Assembly (NCBI GenBank): GCA_947581635.1
Contig: CANPVE010000005.1
Coordinates: 103,496 to 167,495, forward strand
Direction: 5' to 3'
Length of the DNA: 64,000 nucleotides
From: an uncultured Clostridia bacterium
Lineage (GTDB): Bacteria > Bacillota > Clostridia > Oscillospirales > Acutalibacteraceae
The notes below the pieces were generated by a model. It saw only the letters and a list, made by a program, of their open reading frames with translations, did no database searches and was not told where the DNA came from. A program made the translations under genes and the position numbers. Numbering within the stretch: the first letter of the stretch is position 1; every line of letters starts with the position of its first letter. This document shows, one piece after another, positions 57,552 through 64,000 of this stretch.

Positions 57552-57719
57552 TTACTTTGCTGAAGTATTGAGACTGTGCTTTACCCTGTCGCTTTCCTCG
57601 GCACGTTTTGCATCGTTAAAGCGATCTACTGTGCCTACCAGATAGCCTGTAATACGGCGGATTCTCTCGAATTCTACGCCCTCTCCGACTGTTTTTTCCT
57701 GTGTTGCCTTTTCATTCAT
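57552..57719 (-). CDS. Separate glycyl-radical domain of class III RNR
   Basis: This 55-residue protein follows nrdD by 29 bases, with its own AGGAGG site and ATG start. It contains RRITGYLVGTVDRFNDAKRA followed by RVKH. In E. coli NrdD this is the C-terminal glycyl-radical segment (RVCGYLG ... RPFNAGKQEE ... RVKH). The nearby NrdD ends after its zinc module and lacks this segment, so the radical domain is encoded separately here. The pair would need to assemble in trans. Confidence 0.85.
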   Translation of the reverse strand: MNEKATQEKTVGEGVEFERIRRITGYLVGTVDRFNDAKRAEESDRVKHSLNTSAK

Positions 57720-57748
57720 GAAAATGTCCTCCTTTTTATTATATAAAT

Positions 57749-60052
57749 CTAATCAATTCCTACAAAATGAGGCATATTGGGGAATTTTTTCTTTAACTCT
57801 TTAAGTGTAAGCACGGACACACCCTCTCCGTTGTGCCTGCCGCATCTGGGACAGCAATTACCGATAACACCTGTGTAGCCGCAAACCGGATCGCGATCCA
57901 CTGGGTGATTAATTGATCCGTAGCCTATGCCGACCTGTTTCATATATCTGATGACAGTTTCAAATGCGTCAATATTGTTGCACATATCGCCGTCAAGTTC
58001 AACATAGCTTATATGTCCAGCGTTGCAGTACGCATGGAAAGGCGCTTCCAATTCCAGCTTTCTGAACGCCGAAATGTTGTAATATACCGGTACATGGAAA
58101 GAGTTTGTATAGTATTCGCGGTCTGTGACCCCCTCAATACTGCCGTATTTCTTGTTGTCTATCTTTACAAATCTGCCGCTCAGACCCTCGGCAGGCGTCG
58201 CCAGCAATGTGAAATTTAATCCCGTTTCAGCCGACTCAGCGTCCATGCGTTCACGCATATGCTTGATTATATCAAGACCGAGTTTATAACTCTCTTCGCT
58301 CTCGCCGTGGTGCTTGCCCGTCATCGCCTTAAGTGTTTCCGCGAGACCTATAAATCCCACGCTGAGCGTGCCGTGTTTAAGAACCTCAGCCACAGAATCA
58401 TCAATACCGAGTTTGTCGCTGTCTATCCAGACTCCCTGTCCCATAAGGAAAGGGTAGTTTCTTACTTTTTTGCTGCACTGTATCTTGAAACGGTGCAACA
58501 GCTGTCTTATTACCAAATCAATTCTTGAATCCAATATACTGTAGAAGAGTTTCCAGTCACCCTTTGCCTCTATACCTATTCTCGGTAGGTTTATTGTGGT
58601 AAAGCTGAGATTTCCCCTGCCGCAGGTAACTTCGCGGGATTTATCGTAGTTATTGCCCATAACACGTGTTCGGCAGCCCATGTATGCGACCTCAGTGTTG
58701 TAATCTCCGGGTTTATAATATTGGAGATTAAACGGTGCATCGAGGAAACTGAAATTCGGGAAGAGACGCTTGGCACTGACCTTGCAGCTAAGTCTGAAGA
58801 GGTCGTAATTGGGATCCTCCTTGTTGAAGTTTACGCCTTCTTTGACCTTGAATATCTGGACAGGGAAAATCGGTGTTTCACCGTTGCCCAAACCCGCGTC
58901 CGTCGCCATGAGAAGATTGCGCATTACCATGCGTCCCTCCGGCGATGTATCCGTGCCGTAATTTATAGAACTGAATGGAACCTGTGCGCCGGCTCTGGAA
59001 TGCATGGTGTTAAGGTTGTGGATCAGTCCCTCCATCGCCTGGAATGTGGCGCGATCGGTTTCGGTGAAGGCGGTTTCAAACGCATTGTCATTGAGCTTTT
59101 TAATCTCCTCGTCCGAGAGTTTCTCCATAATCTCAGGAAGAACATTTTCAGATTTTGCCTTTGTGAGCGTTTCAGCGATTTGATCTTTTCCGGAAAGATT
59201 CACAATATTTTTAAGAAGATTATTTTCAAGAAAAGAGGAAGCCTCGGCGGCAGAATTTTCATCGGCGTCATATCTGTATCTCAAATAAAGAGTTAAAGCC
59301 TTGAAATATTCCTTAACAAAAGTCTTTGCAACCCCGGGCGCCATGGAGTAATCGAAATTTGGAACAGCCTGACCGCCGTGCATCTCATTCTGATTTGCCT
59401 GTATTGCTATGCAGGCAAGGGCGGAGTAGCTTTGGATGCTCATGGGTTCGCGCAGATGACCATGACCGGTGGAAAAGCCGTCTTTAAAGAGCTTAAGCAG
59501 GTCTATCTGGCAGCAAGTCTCGGTCAGCAGGTAGAAATCCTTGTCGTGAATGTGAATGTCTCCGCCGTTGTGAGCGTCCGCTATATCCTTTTCAAGTATA
59601 CTGTTGTCAACGAAATACTTTGCGCTTTCCGAACCGTATTTAAGCATTGTCCCCATAGCGGTGTCAGTATCGATGTTGGCGTTTTCGCGCTTAATATTTG
59701 AATCTTTTGCGTCTACAAAGGTGAGAGACTTGAATATATCCATCAAATCCTTTTCGGTTTGACGCAGCTTGCTGCGTTCGGCACGGTAAAGGATATAAGC
59801 CTTAGATGTTTTCGGTAAGTCGTTGGCTATGAGGACTTCTTCTACTATGTCCTGCACCTGCTCAACGCTGGGCACCGTACTCTCGGGAATCTTTTCTATA
59901 ACCTGATTTGTCAAATTTACTATCTTGTCTTGAGTAAGCTCCTCTTCCTCAACGGCGTTGCACGCCTTTCTGATAGCTTCACGAATTTTTGCCGCGTTGA
60001 ATGGAACTGTCTCTCCGCTTCTTTTTACAATGTATTCCGGGTTTTTCGGCAA
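57749..60052 (-). CDS. nrdD: Anaerobic ribonucleotide reductase NrdD, no glycyl domain
   Basis: The 767-residue class III reductase makes dNTPs from NTPs under anoxia. It has an N-terminal ATP cone (about 1-95) and the ten-stranded core. Active-site and barrel features are visible, including GCRTRV and GRGNLSFTTINL. The C-terminal zinc module reads CGYTGVIGNCCPRCGRHN, then the protein stops without the RxxGYL radical loop. The TTG start has GAGGAG eight bases upstream, better than the GTG at 60061. The radical loop is in the next gene. No nrdG activase gene is in the window. Confidence 0.93.
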   Translation of the reverse strand: MPKNPEYIVKRSGETVPFNAAKIREAIRKACNAVEEEELTQDKIVNLTNQVIEKIPESTVPSVEQVQDIVEEVLIANDLPKTSKAYILYRAERSKLRQTEKDLMDIFKSLTFVDAKDSNIKRENANIDTDTAMGTMLKYGSESAKYFVDNSILEKDIADAHNGGDIHIHDKDFYLLTETCCQIDLLKLFKDGFSTGHGHLREPMSIQSYSALACIAIQANQNEMHGGQAVPNFDYSMAPGVAKTFVKEYFKALTLYLRYRYDADENSAAEASSFLENNLLKNIVNLSGKDQIAETLTKAKSENVLPEIMEKLSDEEIKKLNDNAFETAFTETDRATFQAMEGLIHNLNTMHSRAGAQVPFSSINYGTDTSPEGRMVMRNLLMATDAGLGNGETPIFPVQIFKVKEGVNFNKEDPNYDLFRLSCKVSAKRLFPNFSFLDAPFNLQYYKPGDYNTEVAYMGCRTRVMGNNYDKSREVTCGRGNLSFTTINLPRIGIEAKGDWKLFYSILDSRIDLVIRQLLHRFKIQCSKKVRNYPFLMGQGVWIDSDKLGIDDSVAEVLKHGTLSVGFIGLAETLKAMTGKHHGESEESYKLGLDIIKHMRERMDAESAETGLNFTLLATPAEGLSGRFVKIDNKKYGSIEGVTDREYYTNSFHVPVYYNISAFRKLELEAPFHAYCNAGHISYVELDGDMCNNIDAFETVIRYMKQVGIGYGSINHPVDRDPVCGYTGVIGNCCPRCGRHNGEGVSVLTLKELKKKFPNMPHFVGID

Positions 60053-60173
60053 ATATATCACTCCTCAAAGATAATGCGGCGTCTCATGCGAAGCAGATAT
60101 CAAAGTTTTTCCAAGTCTCAATAAAAGTGAGAAAAATGTCAAACAAGAACTGCATCATTCCGACGTCTGACTT

Positions 60174-60226
60174 ATTATAACACAACATATATGTGATTGC
60201 AAGTGTAAATTATCTATATGTTGAGT
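60174..60226 (-). promoter_or_regulatory. nrdD promoter with tandem NrdR-like boxes
   Basis: A minus-strand promoter has TTGCAA (60202-60197) and TATAAT (60179-60174), 17 bases apart. Two AT-rich boxes, CACAACATATATGTG (60181-60195) and ATCTATATGTTGAGT (60212-60226), are centred 31 bases apart, three helical turns. Consensus is imperfect, but spacing and position over the -35 match tandem NrdR sites. Confidence 0.65.
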
Positions 60227-60259
60227 ATTTGCCATGATTTTAGTGGTGCAAAAATGTGT

Positions 60260-60296
60260 AAAAACGGCAGCAGCGCCGAATATAGCGGTGCTGCCG
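60260..60296 (-). terminator. GC-rich hairpin terminator, minus strand
   Basis: CGGCAGCAGCGCC (60265-60277) pairs with GGTGCTGCCG (60287-60296); five Ts follow on the minus strand. It lies upstream of nrdD and would stop leftward readthrough. Confidence 0.75.
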
Positions 60297-60402
60297 CCGT
60301 GGAAAACTTTTTTATTTTTATTTTTCTTTTAATATCGGTATTTTCAAAGATACGATAACGATGTTGATTCATCATTAAAGGGACCTGAAAAAGGAGTTGA
60401 TA

Positions 60403-60520
60403 GTGGCAAATAAAAATAATAAATCTGCCGCCTGACCAAAAGGAAGGCATATGCTGGCATATCGAATGGGACGAGCTGTTCAAAATAGCAGGTGTTTCTG
60501 AGGAGATGACCATGCAATAA
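60403..60520 (+). pseudogene. Frameshifted remnant of a small gene
   Basis: AAGGAG precedes a GTG that reads MANKNNKSAA and stops at TGA. One base off, the same DNA encodes NLPPDQKEGICWHIEWDELF and continues to TAA at 60520. The two parts join after removing one base in an A/T-rich run. The combined product would be about 39 residues. No homologue is known to me. It may be a decayed small gene or a sequencing indel. Confidence 0.4.
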
Positions 60521-60575
60521 TTAAAGTCTGTCCACATAAAATATACTTACAGACAAAGGATTAAAATAACAGCAT

Positions 60576-60625
60576 TAAAAACACAGCTTTCAAAAATCAA
60601 ACGATAAATGAAAGCTGTATTTTAA
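60576..60625 (-). terminator. Terminator after RyR-domain gene
   Basis: ACAGCTTTCA (60583-60592) pairs with TGAAAGCTGT (60609-60618), with a T-rich run on the minus strand. Confidence 0.8.
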
Positions 60626-60661
60626 TGTTCGCAAATTTGTTGTAATTACGATTAACGTAAA

Positions 60662-60973
60662 TCAGCGGTCAGACTGAGAGTCGTTCTTGACAATTTTGTA
60701 TCCCAGCTTAATTATGCATTTGAGAGTTTCCAGAGCCGTATTGCGGTCAAATTTTTTCTCATCATCGCTCAATTCCTCGTATTCCACAAGGCAGGGGTGC
60801 AGCTTCTCCGCGTCATTGCGCTGCTCGCCGTATCTCCAGCCTTGAGCCCTTCTTTCTACGGCCCACACGTCGTGTGTGTTTTTAGCAAGCTTTTCTGTCA
60901 GCTCCATAATATCGTCGCTGAGCGGAATATCAGAGGTATCGAGCGGTTTTGGCGTGTAGTTTTTTTCATGCAT
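60662..60973 (-). CDS. RyR-domain protein
   Basis: This 103-residue protein consists almost entirely of one RyR (ryanodine-receptor repeat) domain. Diagnostic segments are YTPKPLDTSDIPLS, NTHDVWAVERRAQGWRYG, LHPCLVEYEELSDDEK and ALETLKCIIKLGYKI. In animals this repeat occurs in calcium channels; in bacteria it occurs alone or in predicted nucleotide-signalling and conflict systems. The domain probably binds a ligand or partner. AAGGAG is eight bases before the ATG. The gene starts 24 bases after the SLATT-like gene and is therefore in the same operon. Confidence 0.85.
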   Translation of the reverse strand: MHEKNYTPKPLDTSDIPLSDDIMELTEKLAKNTHDVWAVERRAQGWRYGEQRNDAEKLHPCLVEYEELSDDEKKFDRNTALETLKCIIKLGYKIVKNDSQSDR

Positions 60974-60997
60974 AATAAAAATCTCCTTAAAATTAAA

Positions 60998-62773
60998 TTA
61001 TTGTGGAACAGCCGGTTCGCGGTCGTTTTTAATCATGAGCCATTCGGCATTTTCCTCCAGCGCCTCAATGCCGAACTGCTTGAATATCTCCCGCGCTTTC
61101 TTTTTATCGGCTTCGTAATCCTGTACTGCCTTTTGAGTGAGAAGGACGCAGTAGGAATATTTTGAGGCCAGCTCTCCATAGGCATTGAGATTGTTATTTG
61201 TAGTGACCATAAGCGATAAAATGTTAATTAATCCTATAATAAATACAAACCAATTCTCATATGAAAAATCAAACCTCCTGATTATAAAGGCAAGCACGGC
61301 CGACAACAATATCGCAAAAACCGTAAAGCCGATTGTCATTCGCCTTGACCTCGCGTTTTTTTCGGAAAATTCGTATATTCTTCTCGTGAAAAATCTAAGC
61401 TGTTCAGGCATATTCGGCGGACAATCCTTGGGCAGATTTATGTAGTATTTATTGTCGTCGCCTTTTTTCAAAAGGGTTCCCAGCCACTCGGTTTTTATGT
61501 AATCGTTGTTCGGTATATATCCTTTCATTGACGCGGCTTCAAGGCTTGCCGTGCCGTCTCCGTTTTCTTTAATCAGATAGTCCTGTACATACCATGCGTT
61601 AAATGCCTGAATTGCCCAAAACATATCCTTCTGAAATTTCACAGTGTAGCTTGAACCGACAGATTCATTTATACCGGCCGCGTACCAATAGCACTGTACG
61701 CGCATACCCTCGGCGAGCGCCCTAAATTCCAGATATTTATTGTGCGCATTAATGCCCTTGACGAATATCCAGTAGAAAAGATAGGCGACTGCTATAAATA
61801 CCAGATACGCAACCAGCAGCCAATAAACTTCAATCAAGTCGGAATAGACCGAGAAGCAGCAAAGCGCAACCAATGCCAGCACCATGATAACCCGGTTTTG
61901 CAGCTTTTGGGCAGTCTGCGCCTTCATGGAAATGATGTCGTAATAAATCTGGCGCAGGTTAGAAACATCTGCGCATCGCGGCAGGAGCTTTTTATCCTGA
62001 TGATGCCATGGCAACAGATCAAATATATCCTTTTTTTGACGGTCAACATGGTGGCTGAATGATGAAATTTTCCTGTTGAATTCCTTTATTTTCTTTGCGT
62101 TTCTCTTGAAATTTCTGCGTTTGGGATCCCTGCGTTTTTTCAGCGCCCCCTCGTCCGTGAATCGCCTGCGGCTGAACCAAGGCTCACCGTCGTTGATTGT
62201 TTCCAGCATATGCGGATAAATCTCATGCACCCTGTAATTGACTTCGGGCAGCGAGTTTTGGCTGTCGGGCAGAACAATTTGGAAGATTGGGCGATTTTCG
62301 GGAAATCTGAGCTTGTAATTCTCCGACGGCGTGTCCGCAGTGCTCAATATTTCCCTGACGGTCTGATACACAGGTGTACCTGTTGTTGTTATGCCGTCCC
62401 ATACGGCAATCGTTACCCAGCAGTATTCCTTAATATCTTCTTTGTCAGCGTAAACCGGCTTTGCGTCGTATCTCTCCTGAAGATAAAGGGCAATGTTTTT
62501 GGCGAGGTCGTCTTTTTCCATGAACATCACGACAAGCTGATTGTGACTCGTCGTTTTATTTTTTCCCGAAAATCTGCCGAACCAGCGTCCGAGCCGGTTC
62601 ATAATTTTTTCCACAGCCGCGTCGAGCCGCTGGCGGTCCAACGAGGAGGGAGTCTGGGTGATTATGCCGACGTTGACCGGCATACAGTAGTTGATGTTGT
62701 CGGAATTGCCCGCTCCCATCCATTCATCGCGATATTGCTTGAACGTCCTGACCTCCTTTTTATTTTTAGCCAT
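60998..62773 (-). CDS. Four-helix membrane protein with SLOG-like and SLATT-like domains
   Basis: This 591-residue protein appears to combine sensor and membrane effector. Residues 33-175 form an alternating alpha/beta domain with IAVWDGITTTGTPVY, which resembles the nucleotide-binding SLOG superfamily. Basic residues follow (about 190-240). Two helix pairs lie near 294-338 and 479-523. The linker has LEFRALAEGMRVQCYWYAAGI and the C-terminus ENAEWLMIKND, both like SLATT-type two-helix effectors. ATG 62773 has GGAGGA upstream. Its own promoter lies at 62805. RyR gene follows. Confidence 0.6.
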   Translation of the reverse strand: MAKNKKEVRTFKQYRDEWMGAGNSDNINYCMPVNVGIITQTPSSLDRQRLDAAVEKIMNRLGRWFGRFSGKNKTTSHNQLVVMFMEKDDLAKNIALYLQERYDAKPVYADKEDIKEYCWVTIAVWDGITTTGTPVYQTVREILSTADTPSENYKLRFPENRPIFQIVLPDSQNSLPEVNYRVHEIYPHMLETINDGEPWFSRRRFTDEGALKKRRDPKRRNFKRNAKKIKEFNRKISSFSHHVDRQKKDIFDLLPWHHQDKKLLPRCADVSNLRQIYYDIISMKAQTAQKLQNRVIMVLALVALCCFSVYSDLIEVYWLLVAYLVFIAVAYLFYWIFVKGINAHNKYLEFRALAEGMRVQCYWYAAGINESVGSSYTVKFQKDMFWAIQAFNAWYVQDYLIKENGDGTASLEAASMKGYIPNNDYIKTEWLGTLLKKGDDNKYYINLPKDCPPNMPEQLRFFTRRIYEFSEKNARSRRMTIGFTVFAILLSAVLAFIIRRFDFSYENWFVFIIGLINILSLMVTTNNNLNAYGELASKYSYCVLLTQKAVQDYEADKKKAREIFKQFGIEALEENAEWLMIKNDREPAVPQ

Positions 62774-62804
62774 AAATCTTTCCTCCAAAAATAATAACAC
62801 TGTG

Positions 62805-62833
62805 ATTTTACAATATTACATAAAATATTTCAA
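62805..62833 (-). promoter_or_regulatory. Promoter of the SLOG/SLATT-RyR pair
   Basis: Minus-strand TTGAAA (62833-62828) and TAAAAT (62810-62805), spacer 17 bases, about 30 bases before the ATG at 62773. It allows expression independent of the WD40 gene. Confidence 0.6.
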
Positions 62834-62944
62834 GTGTTTTAAATAATTTTATATTTTTCAAGTCAGTTCAACGCTACCAATCCGCCGTGAACGCATTTTG
62901 CGCATCTGTCGAATTCAGTTGCGTCAATGTTGGTCGGCTTCGTG

Positions 62945-64000
62945 TCAATCCACAACCGCACCATACTGTCGCAGCACGTCATTGTCAATCGAACTGCCCT
63001 CGTGCAAATTCACCATATTGCACCCCAGAACTATCAGCCCGGGATAATTCCGAATAATTCGAAGGCATTTGCCCGTCTCGGCGGACCAAATGCGAACTGT
63101 GCCGTCATTTGAGCCGGATATAAAGTGTTTTCCGTCCGGGCTGTACGCTACCGAGTTTACAAAATCACTATGTCCTTCATAAGTGCGTATGCACTGTCCT
63201 GTGGCTGTGTCCCATTCCTTTATGGTTCTATCCGATGAGCCTGATATAAACCGCTTTCCGTCCGGGCTGTACGCTACTGAGTATACAGAATTACTATGCC
63301 CCTTATAAGTGCGTATGCACCGACCTGTGGCTGTGTCCCATTCCTTTATGGTATAATCCCTTGATCCGGATATAAAGCGCTTTCCGTACGGGCTGTATGC
63401 TACTGAGGTTACAGAATCGGTATGCCCCTCATAAGCACGTATGCACCGACCTGTAGCTGTGTCCCATTCCTTTATGGTTCCATCATCCGAGCCGGATATA
63501 AAACGCTTTCCGTCAGGACTGTACGCTACTGAGTTTACAGAATTACTATGCCCACCATAAGTGCGTATGCACTGACCTGTGGCTGTGTCCCATTCCTTTA
63601 TAGTTCCATCAAATGAGCCGGATATAAAACGCTTTCCGTCAGGACTGTACGCTACTGATTTCACCCAATCATTATGCCCCTCATAAGTGCGTATGCACCG
63701 ACCTGTGGCTGTGTCCCATTCCTTTATGGTTTCATACAATGAGCCTGATATAAAACGCTTTCCGTCCGGGCTGTACGCTACTGAGGTTACATAACTTCTA
63801 TGCCCCTCATAAGCACGTATGCATCGGCCTGTGGCGATTTCCCATTCCTTTATGGTTCTATCAAATGAGCCTGATATAAACCGCTTTCCGTCTGGGCTGT
63901 ACGCTACCGAGTATACAGAATTACTATGCCCCTCATAAGCACGTATGCATCGGCCTGTGGCGATTTCCCATTCCTTTATGGTTCTATCAAATGAGCCTGA
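62945..64000 (-). CDS. WD40-repeat protein, N-terminus beyond window
   Basis: The frame is open from the right edge and stops at 62945, giving 352 visible residues. Seven consecutive 42-residue WD40 repeats are nearly identical: each has SGS-D--TIKEWD-ATG-CIR, then GH, SVAYSPDGKRFI. The eighth blade is divergent (TVRIWSAETG) and a short tail ends in LRQYGAVVD. Bacterial proteins of this design often carry a STAND NTPase, TIR or protease N-terminus; that part is not visible. The gene lies 171 bases upstream of the SLOG/SLATT gene. Confidence 0.93.
   Translation of the reverse strand, partial: SGSFDRTIKEWEIATGRCIRAYEGHSNSVYSVAYSPDGKRFISGSFDRTIKEWEIATGRCIRAYEGHRSYVTSVAYSPDGKRFISGSLYETIKEWDTATGRCIRTYEGHNDWVKSVAYSPDGKRFISGSFDGTIKEWDTATGQCIRTYGGHSNSVNSVAYSPDGKRFISGSDDGTIKEWDTATGRCIRAYEGHTDSVTSVAYSPYGKRFISGSRDYTIKEWDTATGRCIRTYKGHSNSVYSVAYSPDGKRFISGSSDRTIKEWDTATGQCIRTYEGHSDFVNSVAYSPDGKHFISGSNDGTVRIWSAETGKCLRIIRNYPGLIVLGCNMVNLHEGSSIDNDVLRQYGAVVD
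63113..64000 (-). repeat. Tandem 126-bp WD40 repeats
   Basis: About seven copies of a 126-bp unit encode the blades above. They are very similar at DNA level, including synonymous sites, which points to recent expansion or gene conversion. Copy number may be misassembled or vary between strains. Confidence 0.9.

Noticed and set aside
63113..64000. CRISPR-like periodic repeat
   Set aside because: The period is 126 bp, coding throughout, and translates to WD40 blades.

Overview
The window looks like chromosome of an anaerobic, endospore-forming, low-to-moderate GC Firmicute (class Clostridia, probably an Oscillospiraceae/Ruminococcaceae-like lineage). The reasons are the dipicolinate synthase pair dpaAB, RNase J, the c-di-AMP phosphodiesterase GdpP, an IspH-ribosomal S1 fusion, AddB, an FNR-type regulator beside pyruvate formate-lyase, oxygen-sensitive class III ribonucleotide reductase, and intrinsic terminators at most operon ends. 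No prophage, IS element, CRISPR array, rRNA or tRNA was seen. The assignment is an inference from gene content only.

Layout. 1-4.3 kb: end of a zinc-ribbon protein, dpaAB, an aminotransferase and an unknown membrane protein. 4.3-14.6 kb: RNase J behind a long leader, then a housekeeping run gdpP-rplI-dnaB-tilS-hpt-ftsH. 14.6-16 kb: a solitary tyrosine recombinase preceded by a palindrome and paired direct repeats. 16.1-22.6 kb: a TPP-riboswitch-controlled thiamine operon thiS-F-G-H-tenI-thiE-thiD-thiC. 22.8-28.7 kb: addB and pcrA, convergent. 28.9-32.7 kb: a YjbR protein, pyruvate kinase, a MIF-like tautomerase and a small alarmone synthetase. 32.9-37.4 kb: an L,D-transpeptidase, an MBOAT acyltransferase and a DHHW/AlgJ-like protein, probably an envelope-modification operon. 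37.5-47.3 kb: trpS, then leftward genes for an M16 peptidase, a thioredoxin-reductase-like flavoprotein, an FNR-type regulator, two overlapping micro membrane proteins, pflB and pflA. 47.6-56.1 kb: ispH-S1, cmk, a BaiN-like flavoprotein, an RpiR regulator, smpB, recR, ebfC, dnaX and the SRP RNA. 56.3-60.1 kb: galM and nrdD, the latter with its glycyl-radical domain on a separate 55-residue gene.

The right end (60.4-64 kb) is accessory in character. A leftward set encodes a WD40-repeat protein (cut by the window edge, seven nearly identical 126-bp repeats), a four-helix membrane protein with a SLOG-like N-terminal domain and SLATT-like C-terminus, and a 103-residue RyR-domain protein. This is the best candidate for an undescribed system, probably a conflict or signalling module.

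Regulation can be read directly at several places: a consensus FNR box placed as a class II activator site in front of pflB, tandem NrdR-like boxes 31 bp apart over the nrdD promoter, the TPP riboswitch plus terminator, and several near-consensus sigma-A promoters. Start codons were chosen from ribosome-binding sites, so some differ from the longest possible reading frame.
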